A stretch of 33,708 bases of DNA from positions 1-33,708 of the forward strand of contig JAHSRM010000003.1 of NCBI GenBank assembly GCA_021650775.1, written 5' to 3'. The notes under the pieces are model-generated. The model was not told the origin of the DNA and did no database searches. It saw only the letters and a list, made by a program, of their open reading frames with translations. The DNA is from Candidatus Benthortus lauensis (GTDB lineage Archaea; Thermoproteota; Nitrososphaeria_A; Caldarchaeales; Wolframiiraptoraceae). Positions 16,512 through 24,506 of the stretch are shown one piece after another. Position 1 is the stretch's first letter. Each line of letters starts with the position of its first letter. The position numbers and the translations under genes are program-made.

Positions 16512-16937
16512 ATGGGAGGTAGGAAGAGAGGGAAGATATTAAAGAGAATTAAAGAAACATCAATTGAGAAAGGTTCTCCCTTTCTAGTACCTCTCACTAA
16601 ATGTTATGTTTGTGGCCGCTCATTTATATATGAAAGCGATTTGATAAGAATAAATGTAAAAGAACCCTGTGGTTATATAAAAATAAATGTTCCTATATGT
16701 AGGGCATGTTATACTAAAGCGCCAAACAATCCCGTATTATGGAGAGAATATGTTAACTTGGTTCAAAAGTTAGAGGAATTGAAGGAAAGATTTGATATTG
16801 AAAAAGAGATCTCCACAAGACTAAAATTAGCAAAAGATATAGCTAGAATTTCAGCAAAAATAGAAAAAATTATATCGTTAGAATTGATGGAGGAGCGACA
16901 ACAATATTTTGAAAGGAAAAAACAAATATCCTATTGA
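16512..16937 (+). CDS. small zinc-binding coiled-coil protein
   Basis: CYVCGRSF...CRACYTK (CxxC...CxxC) then a charged, probably coiled-coil C-terminus. Confidence 0.75.
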   Translation: MGGRKRGKILKRIKETSIEKGSPFLVPLTKCYVCGRSFIYESDLIRINVKEPCGYIKINVPICRACYTKAPNNPVLWREYVNLVQKLEELKERFDIEKEISTRLKLAKDIARISAKIEKIISLELMEERQQYFERKKQISY

Positions 16938-17009
16938 GTTTCTGAGAAACTGTTTTAAAGGATAGCCTTAATTAGGAGAAACAGAATAGCCTCAAAACTT
17001 GTCAGAATT

Positions 17010-17117
17010 GTGAAGAAATCTTATGCATCTAAGAAGACTAAAGTTTATCAGATATTCTTATACCTAGGTTTAAATCTTGGTCATGCTTTAGTTGGTCTGC
17101 TTTATGAGCCAAAATAG
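17010..17117 (+). CDS. possible 35-aa small ORF (GTG start)
   Basis: MKKSYASKKTKVYQIFLYLGLNLGHALVGLLYEPK in the gap between the zinc protein and the nuclease. Confidence 0.25.
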   Translation: MKKSYASKKTKVYQIFLYLGLNLGHALVGLLYEPK

Positions 17118-17159
17118 GATATAAATGCTAATAAGTAAGATTTTCGAGAAATACTGCAG

Positions 17160-17768
17160 ATGGAGATTAGAGAGGAAAACCTTAACGTGATGTTGGCTGA
17201 ATTATTAAGTGAGAGAGGTCTTAAGGCTCTCGGTGAAGTGATAATAAAAGATAGAGGTAAGAGTCCTAGGCCAGATGTTCATTTGACAATTAATGGTGTG
17301 CGAATTATAATCGAGGGTAAAAAGCCCGGTAAATGGGAGGAGTTAAAGCAAAAATGTATTCAGCGTCTAGATGATGGCATTTGTGATTTATGCATCATGG
17401 TTGAGTATCTTCATATTCCAATAGAATCCCTTGAGCCTAGCCAGCTAGAGATAAAGAGAGCCCTTATTAAAGGTATTTACAAGGTTGGGATAATGACCTA
17501 TGCTGAGCGAATTGGATTAGAAAAGTGGTTAAATATATCACCTAAAACAGATATGGATGTTTATAATAATGTAAGCTTTGATGAGCTTCTGAATTATGTA
17601 ATGTCAGCATATGATAAGCTGGTTAGAGAAGATATATTAAGCCCAGTTATATCAAGAATTGAAACTGTTATAAGCAGCTTCGCCAGAAATGTAGGAGCTA
17701 ACATCAGCATTGATCGACTTAAGAAGGTATTAGAGCTTAGGGAGGAGCATGAAAAGGATGAAGAGTAG
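17160..17768 (+). CDS. PD-(D/E)XK-family nuclease subunit
   Basis: EVIIKDRGKSPRPDVHLTINGVRIIIEGKKPG = E...PD...EGK active-site pattern. Confidence 0.8.
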   Translation: MEIREENLNVMLAELLSERGLKALGEVIIKDRGKSPRPDVHLTINGVRIIIEGKKPGKWEELKQKCIQRLDDGICDLCIMVEYLHIPIESLEPSQLEIKRALIKGIYKVGIMTYAERIGLEKWLNISPKTDMDVYNNVSFDELLNYVMSAYDKLVREDILSPVISRIETVISSFARNVGANISIDRLKKVLELREEHEKDEE

Positions 17769-20031
17769 TCAAGACATTCATAAGCTTGCATCTACGGCCG
17801 GGCTTTTAGTCTTAGATGCTATGGTCTTTCATGAGGTGTTAGCTAGAATGGATGGGAGGATACCAACTATCTCATCAATTTTGGCCAAAAGTAATTTAAA
17901 GCGAGCTCTCGAAGAATCTTGGAGTTATATTCTTCGTGAGATAAATTATGAGCCAATATTCGACATAGCATTAAGAATTTTGCAGAGCCTTCCTGCTACT
18001 CCTTTGATAAATAACGGTCTAAAAGATCTTCTTAATTTAGCCTATGATATAGCTTCTTCTCATATTCTTTTAAAGCATGATTTATTCGGAAGAATTTATC
18101 ATCAACTACTGCTAGGAAAACTCGTTAAATATTATGCTACCTATTATACATCAATACCCGCGGCTAGATTACTTGCAAGGCTACTAGTAAATTTACCTTC
18201 GCCTTTAAAATTAGAAAGCGTTCCACCACTTTATGGAAATGAAGAGCTAAGAGTAGTTGACTTTGCATGCGGTTCGGGAACGCTTTTATCAGCACTTTAC
18301 AAGGAGATTGACGTTAGGCATCGGCTCGATTCTGAGGAGCCCAGAATCAATGAAATGCATAAGTATCTTTTAGAGCAAGGTATTTGGGGATTCGATGTTT
18401 TACATCATGCTATACATCTAGCATCCACTGTCCTCTTTCTTCATAATCCCTCTTCAGTAACCACCTCAAGGCTATATGTACTGAGGCTTGAGAAAAGAGG
18501 TGATAAGTGTTATCTTGGAAGCATAGATTTTCTGGCTGATAGGGCTCTTCGGAGGGAAATGTTATTGGAGGGAGGCGAGTTAGAATCTGCTGAAAGAGTA
18601 AGTGTTAGGTCTAGAGAAGGTGAGGAAGTAGAATTACCAGATTTTCATATATGTATTATGAATCCCCCATTCACTAGAAGCGTAGGAGGCAATTTATTAT
18701 TCGGAGCTCTTCCAAAGAAGCAGAGGAGGGAATTACAGAATCGATTATCTGGATTGCTTAGAGACTTAGGGATTTCAGGGATAGGTCAAGCTGGTCTAGG
18801 AGCTGTTTTCGTCTTTTTAGCTGATAAATATTTAAAGATCGGTGGTAGGATAGGTTTAGTTCTACCGAGAGCAGTTTTATCCGGAGTGGCATGGGAAAAG
18901 GTTAGAGAGAAGCTGTTAAGAGATTATCATATAGAGTATATTATTACGAGCTATGAAGGAGATAATAATTGGAACTTTAGTGAGAATACTAGCTTAAGCG
19001 AGATATTACTGGTTGCAAGGAAGACCCGTAATGGAGATAATAGGAAGGTTACATTTTTTGTGAATCTATGGAGGAGGCCAAAGAATGAGCTTGAAGCAAT
19101 TCATATAGGATCTCAATTAGCGGAGCTCTATAATACTGCTAAACTTTACGATATAGAGAACTCTAATGCTTCACCGTATAGCCTTAAAATGCAGGGTAGG
19201 AAGATTGGTGAAGTGTACTCAGCACGAATTACCGACATGAATATCGGTAGATATAATTTCTTCGCTCAAGCGGAATTAAATAGGATCACCACCCTTCTTA
19301 GGAACGGGATACTATATCTTCCCACAGCGGGCATTATTAGGAGAATACCAATAACGACTCTATCCAATTTAGGGGCAAAGATAGGTCCTGACAGACGTCA
19401 GGTACATAACGCCTATAGGGTCGAGCAGATTAGACATGGATGCGTTTATAAAGCATTTTGGGGGCATGATTCGGAACAAATAAGGACTATAATTCAATCA
19501 CCTAACGCTTGCCTTGAAGCACGGAATGCAGAAGAGGCAAGGTCTCTATGGAGTGGAAGTGCCAAAATACTTATAGTAGAACGATGTTGGTTAACTACTT
19601 ATAGGCTTTTATCAGTTTTCTTAAATGAACCAGTATTGTCAAATGTATGGTGGCCTATAAGAATTGATGATGAAGCAGGAAAAATATTAACTCTTTGGCT
19701 AAACTCAACTTTAGGTCTTCTGTTATTATTATCAGGTGCTGAGGTAACAAGAGGGCCTTGGATTAGCTTTAAGAAGGCAGAATTAAGTAATTTGTTGGTA
19801 TTAGATATTAGAAGATTAAAAAGAGAAAATAGAAATTTGATTCTAAATCGATTTAATGAGTTAAGTAAAATGGAATTTAAGCCTCTTCCAGACGAGTTTC
19901 GTGATCCAGACACTAGACGAAAGATAGATGAACTCTTTAACGAAGCCCTAGGTATACAATATAATCTAGATTCTCTATATGAGCTTCTCTCAGTGGATCC
20001 TATGATAACTTCGAAATCGCTCAGTCAGTAG
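17749..20031 (+). CDS. N6-adenine DNA methyltransferase with C-terminal putative target-recognition domain
   Basis: SAM motif VVDFACGSGTLLSALY, catalytic IMNPPFTRS; upstream LKHDLFGRIYHQLLLGKLVKYYATYYTSIPAARLLARLL as in Eco57I/HsdM-type MTases; 20-bp overlap with the nuclease gene. Confidence 0.93.
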   Translation: MKRMKSSQDIHKLASTAGLLVLDAMVFHEVLARMDGRIPTISSILAKSNLKRALEESWSYILREINYEPIFDIALRILQSLPATPLINNGLKDLLNLAYDIASSHILLKHDLFGRIYHQLLLGKLVKYYATYYTSIPAARLLARLLVNLPSPLKLESVPPLYGNEELRVVDFACGSGTLLSALYKEIDVRHRLDSEEPRINEMHKYLLEQGIWGFDVLHHAIHLASTVLFLHNPSSVTTSRLYVLRLEKRGDKCYLGSIDFLADRALRREMLLEGGELESAERVSVRSREGEEVELPDFHICIMNPPFTRSVGGNLLFGALPKKQRRELQNRLSGLLRDLGISGIGQAGLGAVFVFLADKYLKIGGRIGLVLPRAVLSGVAWEKVREKLLRDYHIEYIITSYEGDNNWNFSENTSLSEILLVARKTRNGDNRKVTFFVNLWRRPKNELEAIHIGSQLAELYNTAKLYDIENSNASPYSLKMQGRKIGEVYSARITDMNIGRYNFFAQAELNRITTLLRNGILYLPTAGIIRRIPITTLSNLGAKIGPDRRQVHNAYRVEQIRHGCVYKAFWGHDSEQIRTIIQSPNACLEARNAEEARSLWSGSAKILIVERCWLTTYRLLSVFLNEPVLSNVWWPIRIDDEAGKILTLWLNSTLGLLLLLSGAEVTRGPWISFKKAELSNLLVLDIRRLKRENRNLILNRFNELSKMEFKPLPDEFRDPDTRRKIDELFNEALGIQYNLDSLYELLSVDPMITSKSLSQ

Positions 20032-20397
20032 TTTTTAGGGAACCACCTTCTCCCTTTTTAATTATATTTCTCTGGCTTCTTTAACCATTAGTTTAGAGAG
20101 TTGCGAGTAGTGAGAAGCAGAAGAGGTGGCTAGCCTATAGCGGTAGAACCGCCAGCGACTTAGGTCTTAAGACTAATAAACTTCCCCTTCCTCAATGAGA
20201 TATATTGTGATTTTATGTGTTTCGCCGCAAAAGTAGAGCTAAATAAAGAGAACTTGAAATCCTTCTAATGTATGGCATTACCATAAGTGGTTTAAGACTA
20301 CAGGAGTTTGAGGAGCGTGGAGATCTTTGCCTGAAAAAGGGTTTTTGAGGAATCATTGAATTCTGTGCCTCGATCCTCCTCGATCCGCCTATGACCT

Positions 20398-20691
20398 CTA
20401 TTCCCTTTGCCTACTCCATATAATCTCGATTAGCATCTCTATCCTGCCCATCCTCCTACCGTCTTCGTAGCCCTTCGCATACCCTGCTCGATAGGCTTGC
20501 TCATAGTCTCTCTCAGCGCTTCCAATAACCTCCCTGATGAGCTGAGCAAGACTGACACCCCTCTTCTCCTTAAGCTCCATGAGCCTCCGATAATCATCTA
20601 TGCTGAGCCTAGCGCTCACGACAGGATGCTCCATCTCATACCGTATCCTGCTAGGAGGCTTTCTCTTACCCAAGCTTTCTAACCTCTCCAA
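20398..20691 (-). CDS. ribbon-helix-helix-like DNA-binding protein
   Basis: VVSARLSIDDYRRLMELKEKRGVSLAQLIREVIGSAERDYEQAYRAGYAKGYEDGRR. Confidence 0.7.
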   Translation of the reverse strand: MERLESLGKRKPPSRIRYEMEHPVVSARLSIDDYRRLMELKEKRGVSLAQLIREVIGSAERDYEQAYRAGYAKGYEDGRRMGRIEMLIEIIWSRQRE

Positions 20692-20695
20692 CCAC

Positions 20696-20765
20696 TATGG
20701 TAAGCAGGTAGGGTAAAAACCTATAGTAAGCATAGTCTTGAAGGTGTGGTAAGAGATATGGTAAG
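20696..20765. repeat. four iteron-like copies of T(A/G)T(A/G)GTAAG
   Basis: TATGGTAAG 20696-20704, TATAGTAAG 20722-20730, TGTGGTAAG 20745-20753, TATGGTAAG 20757-20765. Confidence 0.65.
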
Positions 20766-20957
20766 ACCAATTATGGCTATACACTCAAACTGCAAACCCC
20801 ATTATACATAACTTAAGCACATCTTTTTTGCAGTAACAATAGAATTATTATGACTTACATGATAATCAAACTGCAAAAATCCCACTATATTATAGGATAT
20901 ATCATGATATGCAGAAAGATGATCTACAACGCTTGTTAAGGATTTTCATTGGATCTC

Positions 20958-21800
20958 TTATCTAATATCTTCTAAGATTCCAGCACGTCGAGCTAAATGC
21001 TCCAGCTCTCTCATCAACTCAGGTTCTATCTCACGTCTGTAAGTCTCCTCAAAACATCTCTCTATTTCATTAGAGATATTTTCTATATCTTTATCAGAAA
21101 GAGGAGAGTAAATGCGTCTTACTTGCTTTACAAGCTCATACACATCTACTTTATCATAATCGTACCCCTTAAGACGGATGGCGAAGGAAAACATCTTTTC
21201 AAGTCTTTCTTCAGGAGCATCTCTAATGGATTTTAAGAGATGCGGCATAACTGATATCATTGCTTTTAGAAGCTGTTTTATAATGCCTTTTTCAACCATA
21301 ACTTTACACACAGTATAAGTTATAGTAGCCTCTTTCTTAGACTTTATTATCTCATCCAGCCCTTTCCCGAGAATGAGATAAAGCAATTCACGAAAATCTT
21401 CCACCTTCTCTCTAACCTCATACTTAGACGGCCTACCAGGCCTTTTTGTAGGTTCATCTATTGCAGGTCTTCCCCAAGGCATAAGTTCTTTCTCCGTTGA
21501 ACGTTTAAGAGTTCCAGTCATGCAAAGCTCTTTTAATATCCTAGAAAGTATTGTGGGATCCATTGTATATTCTTGTTTGATATCTCGTGGCCTGAAGACA
21601 TCAGACGAATCTCTAAGAATTATACTAAGAATTATTTTAAGGCGCGTATCAGCTGTTTTCCCTTCCCGGAAGAACATATCTATCGCTTTTTCAAGCTCAC
21701 TTTGGAGCCTATACGCTTCTTCAGTAATTTCTATTAGAAATTCGCTATATTCGATAAGCTCCTGAACGCTCAAGTTAATTTTTGACTCACGTCGATCCAT
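20958..21800 (-). CDS. wHTH-containing regulator-like protein
   Basis: 280 aa; RLKIILSIILRDSSDVFRPRDIKQEYTMDPTILSRILKELCMTGTLKRS resembles a winged helix; GRPAIDEPTKRPGRPSKYEVREKVEDF linker. Confidence 0.75.
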   Translation of the reverse strand: MDRRESKINLSVQELIEYSEFLIEITEEAYRLQSELEKAIDMFFREGKTADTRLKIILSIILRDSSDVFRPRDIKQEYTMDPTILSRILKELCMTGTLKRSTEKELMPWGRPAIDEPTKRPGRPSKYEVREKVEDFRELLYLILGKGLDEIIKSKKEATITYTVCKVMVEKGIIKQLLKAMISVMPHLLKSIRDAPEERLEKMFSFAIRLKGYDYDKVDVYELVKQVRRIYSPLSDKDIENISNEIERCFEETYRREIEPELMRELEHLARRAGILEDIR

Positions 21801-21857
21801 CTGTCCGCAAAAAATTTCATGTTTTTCCCGATTATTATGTTTTCAGGAGGTGCGAGT

Positions 21858-22046
21858 ATGACTACGCGAGTCATCTCCCTGCGCGTGCCCGAAGACCTAC
21901 TACAGGAATTAGAGATGGCGAAAAGGATAGTCGGCGCTATATCTTACTCCGATCTTCTGCGCGACGCCTTGCGCCTCTATCTCAGGGAGCTGACCCTACT
22001 GGAGTCAAGGGCTGAGCGGCTGAAGGGAGGGGAGAAGCATGGTTGA
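21858..22046 (+). CDS. CopG/ribbon-helix-helix DNA-binding protein
   Basis: MTTRVISLRVPEDLLQELEMAKRIVGAISYSDLLRDALRLYLRE. Confidence 0.85.
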   Translation: MTTRVISLRVPEDLLQELEMAKRIVGAISYSDLLRDALRLYLRELTLLESRAERLKGGEKHG

Positions 22047-22578
22047 TGTATCCGAGTTGCTCCGTCGGCATAGCAGATGGCTGAGGAGCTGGATGCTAAC
22101 CGAGGGAGACCGCCTCGAAATAATAGGTGAGGGTTTCATAAACCGCAAATTCAGCAGGCCTAGGCTGGTGATTCCTGTGAAGGATGCAAACGGGGTGGCT
22201 CGCTACCTGCCTCTTAATCAAAGGAGCCTGCGTGCTCTTGCTAGAGCATTTGGTCCTAACACGAAGGAGTGGATCGGCAAACGAGCCCGAGTTGTTGCAC
22301 TACGGTTCCATCCCCAGTATGGTACTGAGAGTGTAATACTTGAACCGGTGCAGGAGGAACTTAAAGTGGATAAGTCGCCTCCGACAGACCTTGCATTGGA
22401 AGTTAGTAAAGTTAGGTGGCAGAAAGGGAGATATGGTGGCGAGTTAGCGCCGAGCGCTGAGCTGCCGACACTCAGTGAGGCATTGCAGCGTGAGGGAAGC
22501 ATAATGATAGGAGGGCATAGATATCGGCTTAGCCGAAATCGCAGATGGGTGATTCGCTCTCGTCTTGAAGGAGAGTGA
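22039..22578 (+). CDS. hypothetical protein, possible OB-fold/ssDNA-binding-like
   Basis: 179 aa; beta-rich GRPRLVIPVKD-like and RARVVALRFHPQYGTESVILEPV segments; overlaps the RHH gene and the AAA+ gene. Confidence 0.6.
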   Translation: MVDVSELLRRHSRWLRSWMLTEGDRLEIIGEGFINRKFSRPRLVIPVKDANGVARYLPLNQRSLRALARAFGPNTKEWIGKRARVVALRFHPQYGTESVILEPVQEELKVDKSPPTDLALEVSKVRWQKGRYGGELAPSAELPTLSEALQREGSIMIGGHRYRLSRNRRWVIRSRLEGE

Positions 22579-23545
22579 GCTTGTGAAACTGGAGAAGCCG
22601 TACGGCCTTAACGCCGAGCTAGAATTCGCAAAAACCATCATAGCCTCGGGATGGCTAAAAGGCTGCAGGCCTTTATCCGGCTTGATCATCTCGCAACCTG
22701 ATACCGGGAAATCGGAGAGCCTTATGTGCTTCAACGGATGCAAAGGCGTCTTAGTTGTTAACGATTTAACTGCTTATGGTATAACGAGGCTTATAGAAGA
22801 CCTCAAATCAGCTCATCACTTAGTCATTCCTGATCTATTGAGGGTCTTAGAGCGCAGTCCAAGAGTTGCAAATGAAGTAATATCGATGTTGAACATTATG
22901 AGTGAGGAGGGCCTTCAACGCATAAGCACCTTCAACATCCAAATACATCTGGAAAAGCCCTTACGTCGCGGCTTCCTAACATCCCTGACGCTTGAAGCGT
23001 TTAACCGGAGGAGGAAGCATTGGCGGGGAATAGGCTTTACATCCCGGCCCGTACCGTTCTTCTTCGGCTATAACGAGGAAGACCTTGCTAGGGCCAGGGA
23101 GACCATAAGGAGAAGTGAGGGAGTCTTTAAGCCAGTAAGCCTCAAGCTAAAAGAGCCCATCGAAGTCGACATCTGTGACAAATACTCCCAGGAGATAGAA
23201 AGGATAGCGGTTTTCATGGGCTCTATCAACGATGACTTCACAGCTTTCAGAACCTTGCGTAATGCCATCACTATGGCTAAAGCTAGAGCCGCATTAAGGG
23301 GGAGAAGTGAAGTAGAGGAAGAAGACATCAAGTTTATGAAAGCGATGGTTCCATTCTGGTTTAACCCAATAGTGGGTAACGACTGCGACTACTACATCAT
23401 TCATTGCCTACCTGCAAGGACGGGAGAGATAGTAAGAGAACTCGAAGATCACTATTCCGAACGTACCATCTATTATAGGCTTGAGAAACTACATGAAAAG
23501 AAGGTAATCTACAAGAAAGATGATGTCTGGTATACGACTTATTAA
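22565..23545 (+). CDS. AAA+ ATPase-like protein with C-terminal winged helix (putative replication protein)
   Basis: P-loop-like SGLIISQPDTGKSESL, LVIPDL at the Walker B position, lid-like FRTLRNAITMAKARAALRGRSEVEEEDI, wHTH GEIVRELEDHYSERTIYYRLEKLHEKKVIYKKDDVWY. Confidence 0.72.
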   Translation: MKESELVKLEKPYGLNAELEFAKTIIASGWLKGCRPLSGLIISQPDTGKSESLMCFNGCKGVLVVNDLTAYGITRLIEDLKSAHHLVIPDLLRVLERSPRVANEVISMLNIMSEEGLQRISTFNIQIHLEKPLRRGFLTSLTLEAFNRRRKHWRGIGFTSRPVPFFFGYNEEDLARARETIRRSEGVFKPVSLKLKEPIEVDICDKYSQEIERIAVFMGSINDDFTAFRTLRNAITMAKARAALRGRSEVEEEDIKFMKAMVPFWFNPIVGNDCDYYIIHCLPARTGEIVRELEDHYSERTIYYRLEKLHEKKVIYKKDDVWYTTY

Positions 23546-23582
23546 CACCACATGTATTAACAAAGCTGATAGAAATTTAAAT

Positions 23583-24506
23583 TCAAGTCATCGTAATCTC
23601 TTCAAGAAGTTCATATGCGCCTTTTATCGCTCTATCACGTATATCTTTTAGAAGGCTTGGATTAAAGTAGTGTTTGAGGAAAACGCTTTGACTTATTCGT
23701 CCTTGCAGGAAGTCTATTTCAGGCTGGCTTAGGTATCTGATCATCTTAGTGGCCCACAGTTCACGGATGTCGCTGAAACGTGAGGGGAGGTTATGTTTTC
23801 TAAGTGTGGAGCTTAGTATCCACCACGTAATCCTCTGACGCTTCCCCCTGAGGATCTCCTCTAATAGCTCTGGAGTAACAAAGCTCACATAAAGGTTTTT
23901 AGTGCCTCTTAGAAACAATTTAGGATACCTGTAATGCTCTAAAGCGTTTAGCTTCTCATTGTAATATTCATGAAGCCTGCCATAGCCAAGTCGATGTATC
24001 AAACTCCAAGTATTACATGCCTCTTCAACTCGCACACCGGTGAAAATAAGATAGCGAAGCAGGATCCTTTGACTATCATCTAAGACCTTTATGGCCTGAT
24101 TAATCCATTCTGAGATGTTATCTTCGATTCCACTTGTAAGTCTTTTAATTAGGAGTTTTGATGAGCAGCCTTTATCCCATTTAATTCCATAACGCTTTCT
24201 CAGCTCCGTGAATTCTTCGTGCATTCCCAGAAACTTGGATAGAGCTGCTAAGGCTCTGAGAGTGTGTCTTCTCCTGGCCAATCCAGCCGTGAGAAGGGGG
24301 CTTAAGTCTCCTTCCAAAAGCATCCTATAACTTCGCTTAGCGTATGATAACACGTTGCGGGCATGTCTCCAAGAATACTTTGTCTCCAGCCATTCACGGA
24401 ATTTATCCCAGTCTATTTCATGGTTGCTGGAAGGTTTCGGAAACCCGCTGGAGGTTTCTGAGAGCCTGTGGAGCCGGATGCCTGGGTTCGAATCCCAGCC
24501 GCGGCC
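23583..24506 (-). pseudogene. C-terminal fragment of the partitioned SSV-type tyrosine integrase (intC)
   Basis: FTGVRVEEACNTW (Arg I), RFSDIRELWATKMIRYLSQPEIDFLQGRISQSVFLKHYFNP (box II with Tyr). Frame open through attR to a TAG at 24507-24509; the track ORF starts internally at 24353. Confidence 0.93.

Noticed and set aside
19388-19403. Inverted repeat cctgac-agac-gtcagg inside the MTase gene
   Set aside because: Short 6-bp arms inside a coding sequence; expected by chance.
14202-20031. Assigning the cassette to DISARM, BREX or Druantia
   Set aside because: No DUF1998, PLD, PglZ, BrxC or DUF4338-like genes seen; helicase plus MTase alone does not justify those names.
20340-20400. Tandem CTCGATCC repeat (ctcgatcctcctcgatccgcc)
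   Set aside because: Only two short copies; insufficient to support a repeat element.
23583-24353. Reading the right-end integrase as an intact 256-aa gene starting at 24353
   Set aside because: The frame continues upstream through attR to a stop at 24507-24509 and matches the frame of intN at attL; it is the C-terminal part of a partitioned integrase.
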